A stretch of DNA of 64,000 bases from Sesamum alatum. Taxonomy: Eukaryota > Streptophyta > Magnoliopsida > Lamiales > Pedaliaceae. The position numbers and the translations under genes were made by a program. Shown piece after piece: positions 33,106 through 43,554 of the stretch. Where the stretch lies: NCBI GenBank assembly GCA_034509735.1, contig JACGWO010000001.1:31065966-31129965 (forward strand), read 5' to 3'. Below the pieces are notes generated by a model that was not told where the DNA came from, made no database searches, and was given only the letters and a program-made list of their open reading frames with translations. Within the stretch, counting starts at the first letter, position 1. Every line of letters begins with the position of its first letter.

Positions 33106-34637
33106 AGGGTTTTTTGAAACCCTAGCATTATTATTTTATTTTTTAAATTATTTTCAGTTTTTAATTTTGAATTAATTCTGAAAAATTCGTTTTTGGGTTC
33201 AATTTTCTTAAATTCCTAAAGACATTATTTTAGGAGTAAAATAAATTGGATTTAGAATCCCGGGGTTATTTTACTTAAAATAATGAGGAAAGGTTTTTCC
33301 TAAAACGAGAAAAATATTATTACCAATATTTGTGTTTTATTTTTCACACGTTGCGCACATGTTCATTTATTTTCATCTTGGATTGATGTGATTGGAAATC
33401 ATGTGTTGTTGGAATATTATGATTATGTGATTGGATCATGTAATTATGTGTGTTGGATGGAAATGGATGATCACGAGCCCTAGACCGAATGTATGGTTTA
33501 ATTTTCTGTTGGGCCTGTGTGCCTCTTTAAACTGCTTTCTCCTTCTCTCTTTCTAGTGCCTTGGAATAATAAGGCTTTCTACCTCCCTCCTTATGTACTC
33601 CCCCCGGGTTTTTCGCTGGGGTTTCTATTTTTTAATATGTAATGAGAGTAGACTAGGAGTGAGGTTTCCATTTTTGTAATTGGTGGAGAAGAAGGAAGGA
33701 CCACATGGAGAGCCCAGACCGGAGGTCCCTTGGCGTTTTCCATGAAGTGAAGAAAGAGAAAAAGAGACCAAGGCCCATCAGAATGATGATTGGGTTACTA
33801 TTATTGTAATAGTATAGGACCAACCCTAGATTGACCATAGATCCACTGCGGGCTCAGTGGATCGCATAGGATTCGGGCTTGTGATCATCCAACAGGGGCG
33901 TGCTAGGCTTTAATTTTGCATGTGGTTATTGTGATGGATGAATGGGTTTTATTTATCATGTATAACTGCTATGGATGAATTTCATTTATGCATTTTTGGA
34001 TGAATGTATGGATATAGTATGAGATCTCGGTCATTATTACTCTCACATTGGTTGGACCAATGTTAAAATATTAGACCCTAGATAAAGTGGACATGAACTC
34101 TAGGAGTTCGTCCATGCCTTCCAATCCGTGGCATAGTGAGGAAGCTGTTTTAGGTCAATAGCGTCGTCTCACGAGTCGTGGCACGTTATTGTACTTAAAA
34201 GAAGCTGCACTATGTCATGAACGAAAAATGGGCTGCTGCTACCTGTCTCACGAGTCGTGGGGGTACTAGTGGGTCCATGGCTCGGTCGATTGGGTCGGGT
34301 CTAACGCCTAATTAGCATGATTCGCTTGGAGTCCTCGGGATCATGCAAAAGGGTGAGGCAATAATCTTGGGAATCTCGTGGAACGAGAATGGTATGGAAT
34401 ACCTCCCACAGGATCTTTTCCATGCGAATCGTAAAAGCGGGGTATGGGAAAAATCGCTGTGGATCCCAAGCTCACTAGGAAAGGATTTCCCGAAAACTAC
34501 GTTTGAGAGTACCGTGTTTTCGTATAAATAGTGGGAGGATTAAATGACTAAAGACCAAGCATTTAATTATTTTTTATCAAACCACCGTCTTTACTTTCTG
34601 CTGATCGCGCGTTGTTTTTCAACATGTAGATTTTAAA
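33106..34637 (+). other. Distal leader of the complete copia
   Basis: Non-coding, AT-rich at first, with stops in all frames. It contains two copies of the palindrome CACGAGTCGTG (34170-34180 and 34249-34259), 79 bp apart, each inside 'tctcacgagtcgtgg'. Blocks such as 'catgattcgcttggagt' and 'gaatcgtaaaagcgggg' recur in the leaders of elements B and C and in the composite. Candidate functions are packaging, dimerisation or translation control of the genomic RNA. None is shown by sequence alone. Confidence 0.7.
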
Positions 34638-37600
34638 ATGTCTAAGAACCCACTTTCAACCATTCTTGAGACAAACAAATTTAATGGAACCAACTACAAC
34701 GACTGGTTGCGCAATCTCAGGATAGTCCTGGATTATGAGAACCAAGGCTACGTCATGGACGAGCCTCTCCCTAGGACCTTACCGAAGGATCCACGCCAGA
34801 GGAACGTGAGACGTTCGAGACTTGGCATAAGGATAACCGGAAGGTTCGTAGCATCATACTTGCTTCGATGACCAATGAGATTCAAAAGCAATATGAAAGG
34901 CTAGACGATGTCCCTTCCATAATGGCTCGCCTTAAGGATTGCTATGCAGTCCCGGACCGGCATACTAGGTATGTCGCGACCAAGGCGTTCTTTGGAACTA
35001 AAATGACAGAAGGATCCTCTGTACAAGAACATGGGGTTAAAATGCTTACCCTAGTGGAAAAGCTCGAGGACCTAAAGGCAGGTCTCGATAACGAAACGTA
35101 CATAGATGTGATCCTTCAGTCACTCCCACCCTCCTTTGATCAATTTATTGTCAACTACAACATGAATGCACTTGAGAAGGGTATTCATGAGTTGATCAAT
35201 ATGTTGGTGCAATACGAGGCAACGACTAAGAAGTCCACGCCTTCGGTATTGTTTGGAGGTGCTTCTACTTCCAAGACGAAAGGCAAGGGCGCCGGACGTT
35301 GGAAAAGGAAGAAAGGGAAGGGAAAGGCAGTCATAGCAGCTACGAACACTCAGAGTGTTCCCATTGCCAAAGAGGGGAAAGGCAAAGGAAAGGGAAAGGT
35401 TGTCTCCAAGCAACAGTCGAAGGCATATGACATATGTATCAACTGCCGTGAGAAAGGGCATTGGAAGAGAGAGTGCCCCAAACTCTTCTCAAACCAAGGT
35501 ATATTTGTGATTGAGGTTAACATGGTCACTAATTCTGCCTCTTGGGTATTGGATACCGGCTGTGGAGCTCACATTTGCAATGATCTGCAGGTGTTGAAAA
35601 GAAGCAGAAAACTAAGTAGCGGGGACATGATCCTGAAGCTCGGAAATGGCAAGGCCATCTCGGCAGAAGCAGTAGGATCCGCCACTTTAGTTATTAGTGA
35701 TACCATTAGCATAGAATTAGAGCAAGTTTATTTTGTACCCAGTATGATTAAAAACATCATTTCCATTCCATTGTTAGACAATAATGGTTATGAGTTTAAA
35801 ATCAATAAAAATTGCTTTTATTTGATGAGGTGTGGAATTGCTCATCTACTTGGTACATTACATAATGGGCTCTATATCTTGCAACAAACGAATTTCGTTC
35901 TTAACGCTCAACACAAACGGAAATTAGATAATAACGGGAACGCACGTCTGTGGCACGCTAGGCTAGGTCACATATCCCAAGATAGGATGAAAAGGTTGGT
36001 AGACTCAAAAGAACCTAGAGGTTGGGGACTTGAGTGATCTACCAACTTGTGAATCTTGTCTAAGAGGGAAAATGACCAAGAAGCCCTTTGTAGGACAAAG
36101 CAGGCTTGCCACAGGTCTGTTAGACTTGGTCCATACAGACGTGTGTGGACCACTAAGGACGCAGGCCCGAGGTGGTTCTCCTACTTCATAACCTTCACCG
36201 ATGATCATTCACGGTATGGTTATGTTTACCTGATGAGGTACAAGTCTGAAGCTCTTGAGAGGTTTAAAGAATTCAGACTTGAAGTGGAGAATCAAACCAA
36301 CTGCAAAATTAAAGTCCTACGGTCAGACCGAGGCGGTGAATACCTTAGTGCCGAATTCCTAGATTATCTAAAGGAACATGGTATAATATCAGAATGGACA
36401 CCTCCCGGAACACCACAGCTAAATGGCGTCTCTGAAAGGAGGAACCGAACCCTGTTGGACATGGTTCGTTCCATGATGAGTTTTACCAAATTGCCCCTAT
36501 CGTTTTGGGGTTATGCATTAGAAACGGCAGCCAAGTTATTGAATTTGGCGCCTACTAGTGTAGTGACCCAAACGCCATATGAGATATGGCACGGCAAGCC
36601 TGCATCCTACAACTACTTGAAAGTGTGGGGTAGCCCCGCATACGTCAAGAGGTTAGTGGGAGATAAGCTAGAATCCAGGTCTAGCCTATGCAGGTTCGTT
36701 GGATACCCTAAAGAAACTGCGGGTTATTACTTTTATGACCCTTTGGAACAAAAGGTATTTGTTTCAAGGAATGCAGTATTCTTGGAGCAAGGCTTCCCGG
36801 AGGATATCCAACCTGATGAGCTGATCCTTGAGGAATCAAGTGATGGAACTCAGTCATCAGAAACAGTCGCGGAAACCTCACCTAGAGGATTCAGGATAGA
36901 CACTAGGAGGACTGACCTACCTAGAGAAGTCCAACATGCTAGGCATGAAGGACAACCTCAAGGCAGGCCAGCCCCGGCCCCTGAACCGCCGGCTCCGATA
37001 CAGTCAGCGCCCACAGTTACCACTAACGTTCCCGTTCTCCGAAGGTCCACTAGAGAATCCAGACCTCCAGTGAGATATGGATTTCTAGGTGCGACCGATC
37101 TTCTGGATAACGATCCTAAGACATACGGGGAAGCGATGTCAGACATCGACTCTGGGAGATGGCTTGAGGCCATGAAAACCGAAATGGACTCCATGAGCGA
37201 GAACCAAGTTTGGAGACTTGTTAGATCCACCGAAAGGTGTTAAGCCAGTGGGCTGTAAGTGGGTCTACAAGCGCAAACTCGGCGTTGATGGAGAGGTCAC
37301 TACCTTCAAGGCTAGGCTTGTAGCTAAGGGATACACTCAACGACCCGGGGTCGATTTTGAGGATACCTACTCGCCAATAGCCATGGCTAAATCCATTCGG
37401 ATCCTGCTTGCCATAGCAGCATGGTATGACTATGAAATATGGCAGATGGACGTGAAAACGGCCTTCCTCAACGGCTTCGTTGAAGAAGAGATCTATATGG
37501 ATCAGCCGGAGGGTTTTCACGGTCGCTGGAGAAGAACAGAAAGTCTGTCGTCTCCAGAAGTCCATCTATGGCCTCAAACAAGCTTCCCGGAGTTGGAACA

Positions 37601-38693
37601 TTCGATTTGATGAGGTAATACGGGGTTATGAATCCATCAAAAAACGAATCCGACCCTTGTGTATACAAGAAGGTCAGTGGGAGCTCCATAGTGTTCCTAG
37701 TGCTTTACGTGGATGACATTCTGCTCATTGGAAATGACGTCAGAATGTTAGGAAACACGAAAGCATGGCTGTCAACCAAGTTTTCCATGAAGGACTTGGG
37801 TGAAGCATCCTACATCCTAGGCATCCAGATTGTCAGGGACAGATCTAAAAGGATGTTAGGGCTCACCCAAAACTCGTATATGGAGAAAGTCCTAAAGAGA
37901 TATCGAATGGACAACTCCAAACGAGGGTTCCTTCCTATGAGGCATGGGATCAAGTTGTCCAAGAAAACAGTCCCCGCAGACTGATGAGGAACTTGAAAAG
38001 ATGAAAGTCATCCCCTATGCTTCTGCCGTAGGTAGCATCCAATATGCGGTCCACTGCACCAGGCCTGACATTGCATACGCTTTGAGCGTGACTAGCAGAT
38101 ATCAGTCCTGTGCAGGAGAGGCACATTGGAATGCAGTTAAGGGCATCCTTAAGTACCTAAGGAGGACTAAGGAAATGTTCTTAGTCTATGGCAATGGAAA
38201 ACTAATTCTGGAAGGCTTTAGCGACGCCAGCTTCCAGTCTGATGACGATGATGCCAAGTCTCAATCGGGGTATGTATTCAAGCTCAACGGAGGAGTAGTG
38301 GCTTGGAAAAGTTCCAAGCAAGCAACCACTGCTGACTCCACCACTGAGGCTGAATACATAGCAGCTTCAGAAGCTGCCAAGGAAGCGGTTTGGATGAGAA
38401 ACTACATCCAAGAGTTGGGTGTGGTGCCTAGCATCGCCGAGCCCGTTGTCATCTTCTGTGATAACAACGGTGCAATAGCGCAAGCGAAGGAACCGAGATC
38501 TCACCACCGTTCCAAACACATTCTTAGACGCTACCATCTTCTTAGAGAAATGGTAGGAAGAGGTGACGTTCGGATGGACCGAGTCAACTCAGCAGACAAC
38601 ACAGCAGACCCGCTGACAAAGCCTATGTCGCAAAGTGCTCATACGCAACATCTTGAGAAGATGGGGATTAGGCATATGGGTGATTGGCTTTAA
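34638..38693 (+). pseudogene. gag-pol: Copia gag-pol polyprotein with single-base frameshifts
   Basis: Gag starts MSKNPLSTILETNKFNG at 34638, has a Lys/Gly-rich linker and the CCHC knuckle CINCREKGHWKREC (about 35435-35476). The protease has WVLDTGCGAH (Asp codon 35552). The integrase shows LWHARLGH...CESC (zinc site), DVCGP, SDRGGEYLS and NGVSERRNRTLLD (DDE core). RT shows GCKWVYKRKLG, WQMDVKTAFLNG and YVDDILLIGND. RNase H has STTEAEYIAASEA and DNNGAIAQAKEP. The frame shifts about seven times (near 34785, 36012, 36175, 37220, 37520, 37640 and 37970). Each shift lies at a short homopolymer run, so sequencing error is as likely as decay. The stop at 38691-38693 is just before the polypurine tract. 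The product would package, copy and integrate the element. Confidence 0.95.
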
Positions 38694-38697
38694 AGGT

Positions 38698-38709
38698 CAA
38701 GTGGGAGAT
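38698..38709 (+). other. Polypurine tract
   Basis: CAAGTGGGAGAT directly before the 3' LTR, four bases after the pol stop. It is mirrored in elements B (6253-6268) and D (49746-49761). Confidence 0.88.
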
Positions 38710-40710
38710 TGTTAGAATAGGTGACCATGTAAGCCAATTTTGGCGGGTATATGTAACCTATGTCTAGACAATTATAAGTGTTTTGATAAATCATTAATGA
38801 ATAAAGAAGTGAATTTTCATTTTGGCATTACTTTGTTTGTGTTCACTTGCACCTATTTTTCCATATCTGTTCACTACGCAAACAGAGCCCACGGACTGAG
38901 ATTCGATTTCGGGGACTGGGACTACGCTTGGAGGTAGGTCCATGGAATCAGTCTTCCCGTATCAGTCCGGAAATCTCCAAGTCAAGGAATCCCGAAAATG
39001 GGTACCGGGATTCCATTTGAGACTTGCACTAAGCATCTGCTGTCGTGTTTCATCGACGGGTGACGAGGATCGTCTAAGCAGTGTTAGTGGGTTAGCCTGC
39101 TAGGATGCAGCTGACTGAGGTGACTCGTGGGAACCGTCTTACGGAGGACCTTGAGTATGGTCTGCAAGGTATGACGAGTATTCCCGGTTCCAACGGTACA
39201 GGTCAAGTCCTTTGACTTGAGGAATTACTGAGTTTTACCTGTACATCAGAACTGTATCTTAGATATGGTGAGAGATTGCCAGAATTCTCTTTGGTAGTCA
39301 TAAGCCATGTCTAGTGCAGTCCTGGTGTGCAAAGTGACAGTAGTTTCCAAGAAAGGATCTGTCTCCTGTCAATAGGTTTTGACAGTTGAGTCTCATGTAT
39401 GCTCTAGGTCTTGTCCCTAAAACTGTGGCCACAGTGACTGAACAGAAGGGAAGGTTTCCCTTGCGGCGTTTAGTGAGGACAGACCGACACTTAGGTCCAA
39501 GATGGGTGCCTGCGTTATCCGTGCCCTAGACACTAAGTGATGAGACCGAAGACAGAAGGACAAGCGTATTGTTAGAGCCTAAATGTTCATCCCTGAATAT
39601 TTCACCTAGTCTCTAGTGCCATGGACCGTTGCTAGATGGCCACCCATGGTAACGGACGGATTCTAGGAATCCGACCAAGTCTAGCTGAATGGTGAACCTA
39701 AAGAGTCACACACTATCCACACACAATTAAATATTTAATTTGGAATTAAATATTGGAGTGAAGGAATGATTAAATTAGATTTAATCGGGACCTTTATTTT
39801 TCTTGGAGAAAATAATTCTTTTCTATTTGATAGAAGGAATTAAATTGATAAATTGGATTTATCAAAGGGATTTATTTAATGGGCTTAAATAATATTTATA
39901 TTTATTTTTAGCCTCTTGGAAATATTTAAATAGGTTTTAAATATTTCCATTAAATTAAATTAAATCAACGGTTGAGATTAATGGGAGAGATGGATGGCTA
40001 GGATCGTTTTGACTAGGTCAAAACATTAGTTTGACTAGGACTTTGACTAGGTCAAAATCCTAATCAAATTAGAGTCTTAAAAGAGGAGTTTAAAGAGGAT
40101 TAAACTCCTCTTCTATATAAACCCCTAGCATCCTACAATTTACATGATGATGAAACTCCAACACACACACACAACACACACACACGGTTTCTCTCTCTCT
40201 CCCATCTCTCTCGTCCGCCCCTCTCTCTCTCTCTCTCAAGAAAATAGTTTTCTTGATTCTTTTGTTCTTGGAACATTAGAATCTTGATGAATCAATACCA
40301 TTAATTGATAATGTGTTATTGATTCATCCACTCCAAAATTATACACTTGTTCGTTGCTAGCACGACGTGCAAGATACGTGGGTGGATCGTGTGTCACGAA
40401 TTAGAGGGTCTCAAAGACGGGATCTTGGTGCAAAACGGGGAACAACGCGTGTAGCCGTTGAAGACGAAAACGACAACGGGTAGGTCTCGTTTTAAATTTT
40501 CGTCCCTCTTTAATTTTCAACCCTATGGCCTCCATGATTTATTTTATGTTATACGTTCATGAGATACACCGATATGCCCGGGAAAATTCAAAGGCACACC
40601 CTTTGAAACGTGTTTTTAATTTAAAAGCATGTTTAAATTCCGTTTTAATTTTTAATTATACCGCGCTTCCGCATTCGCGCTTTTCCCGGGACGATCCACA
40701 TAATCTTTCA
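38710..40710 (+). repeat. 3' LTR of the complete copia
   Basis: 2001 bp, partner of 30258-32255. Differences seen by eye are mainly run lengths (for example GGTTTTTGAC against GGTTTTGAC, TATTTTAGCC against TATTTTTAGCC, CTAAAGTG against CTAAGTG), with very few substitutions. It is followed by the duplication GCCAG at 40711-40715. Confidence 0.96.
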
Positions 40711-40715
40711 GCCAG

Positions 40716-41079
40716 TATAGGATAAACCTTGAATTTCAAACTTTAGAAAAATCTTTTGCCCCCAATTGTCTTTATGTATAAACTATCCTTTGCCCAGGTT
40801 TCACTCTTATTTTGTATATCATTGAACACACTTTGGTTGAATTGTTTATGAACCTGGTACCCTGCAATTGGTTGGGAAGTTTTTATGAATTAGTTGAAAT
40901 GTTGTCTGTTGGATTTTTTTGTTCAATTTATGTGCTTCAGTGACTTAATTTGTTGTTAATGGTAGCCATTTCACTGCATTCTAGAATGAAAATTATCTTC
41001 ATTACAAACAATAACTTTACACTGCATTATACATCCGGATTCTGCAAAATACTTCCAAAACACAACTTAAGCTGCAACA
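40716..41079 (+). other. 3' flank of the MULE transposase gene
   Basis: AT-rich, no coding frame. It continues the MULE beyond the copia insertion and probably holds the 3' untranslated region of the transposase gene, lying between two convergent reading frames. Confidence 0.45.
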
Positions 41080-41376
41080 TTAATTTAACTTGAAATTAGT
41101 ACACAAACAATAACAAACAATGGCTACTTTGAGTGCTTTATTTTTCCTCTTCAGACTAGCATTTTCTTGCTCGAGCCTATTCAACCGCCGGAGAAGCCCA
41201 GGAATTATTACCTTTGCCCTAGAACATAATGGATTATCTTCCCAAGCAAAAAAGTTACATCCTCGATTCCTATCAGCGCAAGCATGAAACCTTCTTCCAG
41301 GATTGTTGTTGGTCCATGATGTACATAGCCTTGCAACTTTGCCGCATAAACAATTCACCGAACCCATTTTCGACAT
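41080..41376 (-). CDS. Small GRF-type zinc-finger protein carried by the MULE
   Basis: A 98-residue open frame, MSKMGSVNCLCGKVARLCTS... It matches the zf-GRF pattern: C-x-C-G near residues 9-12, a central NPGRRF-x-x-C and a later C-x-F-F-x-W-x-D. It is followed by a leucine/asparagine-spaced heptad-like helix (LLRRLNRLEQENASLKRKNKALK) that could form a coiled coil. GRF fingers bind nucleic acid in some DNA-repair proteins, and short GRF-plus-coiled-coil proteins are common in plant genomes. It is convergent with the transposase, ends in unbroken frame, and lies 83 bp inside the right inverted repeat, so its promoter may overlap the MULE end. It may be a captured host gene or an accessory MULE gene. 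Confidence 0.72.
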   Translation of the reverse strand: MSKMGSVNCLCGKVARLCTSWTNNNPGRRFHACADRNRGCNFFAWEDNPLCSRAKVIIPGLLRRLNRLEQENASLKRKNKALKVAIVCYCLCTNFKLN

Positions 41377-41458
41377 TGTAGTTCAGCAGAGTCGGCGAGC
41401 TTGAGAATGAGAGAGATGTGTGAAGGGGTGGGGGCTTTTTGGCAAGTCATGAGAAAAC

Positions 41459-41531
41459 CTGCCATTTTGAAAACAATGGGACGAAAAGTGTCGACACCCT
41501 AGTCCTATGGGACCAAAAGTGTAATTTTGCC
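41459..41531 (-). repeat. MULE right terminal inverted repeat
   Basis: Reverse complement of 26484-26556 with about four mismatches, followed at once by the duplication TTATTCATG (41532-41540). Confidence 0.94.
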
Positions 41532-41540
41532 TTATTCATG

Positions 41541-41770
41541 GATGCCCGTATGAGTTGCTAACTTTCCAGTTGTCATCATGCCTCTTCTTGAATGTTAAAT
41601 GTTCTTTGGGCGATGATCCTTCAGGCAAGGTATGATGAAAACCTTATCCAAAATATAAATTTGGTTTATTTGAAATCTACAACCATCTTAAGATTTTGCA
41701 GCCCACTGTAGTAATTTGTTCCATTAGGCTTACTAAACTCAAGTATAGGGGTTAGTGAATCCTTAGACAT
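41541..41770 (-). pseudogene. gag: Gag remnant of element C, N-terminal part
   Basis: On the minus strand from 41770 it reads MSKDSLTPILEFSKPNGTNY..., clearly homologous to MSKNPLSTILETNKFNGTNY of the complete copia, and stops after about 34 residues. This fixes the start of gag. The rest of the gag lies left of the MULE at 25771-26474. Confidence 0.85.
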
Positions 41771-43540
41771 CAACAGTTTAATAGAAAAACACTCAGTAGA
41801 TTATAGCAATGTTATGTTCAAGTTAAGACTTGGTCCTTTAGTCATTTAACCGCTCCTACTATTTCTACGAAAGCCCATCACTCTCAAATGGGGTTTTTGG
41901 AAAACCATTTCCTAGCGGCCTTGGGATCTACAAGCACAATTCTCCATGCCCCGCTTTTTAATGCACATGGAAAAAGCCTCACGGGAGGTATCCAATACCA
42001 TTCTCATCCAATGAGATTCCCAAAATGTTCTGCCTCACCTCTTCACATGATCCCGAGGACTCCAAGCAAATCATGCTACTCAGTGTTAGGCCCACGACTC
42101 GTGAGACAGGGAAACAACGAGCGTATTACTTTGTTCACAATAATGGTGCAGCTTTCCTCTATCCCAAATGTGTCACGACTCGTGAAACCACTTGTGCTTT
42201 GCAGTAGCTTCCTCACCACATTGTTGTCGATGAAAGGCTTAGACGGACCAAAACCATTTTGATCCAAGTCCATCATGGACCTAATATTTCAACTTGGTCC
42301 AACCAAGTGAGAGTTTGAATGAGAATTGACCAAAACCTCCTCATATAAGGTATATTCGCATGTGATTAAATACTCAAAGCATTCATAATAAAGATAAATG
42401 CATCACATGCAAAATAAGAAACCTAGCACAGTCCTGTTTGATGATCACAAGTCCAATTCTATGCGACCCACTGAGCCCGTAGTGGATATATGGTCAATCT
42501 AGGGTAGGCCTACATTATTGCAAGATTTTTAACCCATTATCGAGCTAATGGGCCTTGTACTAGCTGCGACCATTGGGCCTCTTCTCCATGGATTCTCCAT
42601 GGGCCAACGTATGGTCTCCTCCATGGGCCTCCAACGCCTTGGGCTTGCCGCCTTACATTTAAATACAAAAATAAAATCCTCTCTACCTACCTACTCTCAT
42701 TACATCAAAAATTAAGAAACCCAACAGAAGTTAGGGGGAGTACAAAGATAGGGAGAGAGCAAGCATTTTTATTAGCAAGGCATGAAATGAGAGAGATAAG
42801 AAGATTAAGAGACGCGCAGGTCCCCACCCAACAGAAGTTTAAAATCATATACATGTTAGTGGGCTTGTGATCATCCCTTATTAATCTAATAAACAAAAAG
42901 TACAATATAATTACATATCTAGTATAATCATGCTCCAAATAATACAAATCATGTATTAAATCAATGATATCCAATATCATTCCATAATATAAGTAAGTAC
43001 AGAAAAATACATGTCAAAATTACAATTAAAAAATGGATATTAGAAACCTCAAACAATCCATGTACATTTTTTTTGTTTGGAAACTATTTCCAAAATAATC
43101 TTATAAAATTTAATTTAAGAAAAAATCATTCTCAACTAATATTTCAGATTAAATATGCAAAATACCAAAAAATCTAATTTTCCATAAACATGACAAAAAA
43201 ATGGCCCAGCCGTTCAACCGTGCCGGTCAGTCGCACAGCCAGCCGCGCACGCACGCATGCCCAGCGTGCACCACTGGCAACGGCTGCTACTGCTACTGTA
43301 AGTATTGTTTTTTATTCTGGACGTGAAAAACTGAAACAAATATCCAGATTTCAGAAAATTCAATTTTTTAAAATCACCCAAAATATCCATGATTAATCAA
43401 CATAATTGAACATGCATGTTTCAACAAATAATTATGAAAATTAAAAGTAGTAATCACATGCTTTTAAAGCTGATCTAAACACGTCGAACATGGTTGCACA
43501 ACGTAAAACATGTAATCCATAGCCACATACACCAATCCGG
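41771..43540 (-). other. Leader of element C
   Basis: Non-coding and colinear in reverse with 32.27-34.63 kb of the complete copia, but shorter. Both palindromes CACGACTCGTG are exact (42093-42103 and 42174-42184). A reduced GC-rich patch (about 43200-43300) takes the place of the large CG block. The remainder is AT-rich with no credible gene. Confidence 0.72.
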
Positions 43541-43552
43541 GCTCTAATACCA
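43541..43552 (-). other. Primer binding site of element C, one mismatch
   Basis: GCTCTAATACCA, the reverse complement of TGGTATTAGAGC: one change from the standard site. The surrounding 'ccgggctctaatacca' is as in the other copies. Confidence 0.85.
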
Positions 43553-43554
43553 CT

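Larger units (their letters stand above)
30258..40710 (+). mobile_element. Complete young Ty1/copia retrotransposon
   Basis: 10,453 bp with nearly identical 2.0-kb LTRs (30258-32255 and 38710-40710), TG...CA ends and an exact GCCAG duplication. It has a primer site, a 2.4-kb leader, gag-pol in copia order (protease, integrase, RT, RNase H) and a polypurine tract. By eye the LTRs differ by only a few substitutions, which implies recent insertion, plus about ten one-base run-length differences. LTR and leader length resemble the Angela/BARE type of the Tork branch; an RT tree would be needed to fix that. It is the best reference for all other copia pieces in the window. Confidence 0.96.
26484..41531 (+). 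mobile_element. Mutator-like element (MULE) with nested copia
   Basis: 73-bp terminal inverted repeats (26484-26556 and 41459-41531, about four mismatches) and an exact 9-bp duplication TTATTCATG define the element. Without the 10.5-kb copia it is about 4.6 kb. It carries a decayed MURA-type transposase on the plus strand and a small zf-GRF reading frame on the minus strand near its right end. It landed in the gag of element C. The transposase is broken, so it is not autonomous, though its ends look well preserved. Confidence 0.93.

Noticed and set aside
32304..33175. Several open frames of 160-270 codons on both strands (Ala/Arg/Gly/Pro-rich)
   Set aside because: All overlap in different frames across the CG block, where stop codons are rare by composition. 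No domain, no stable start, and the region is a retrotransposon leader.
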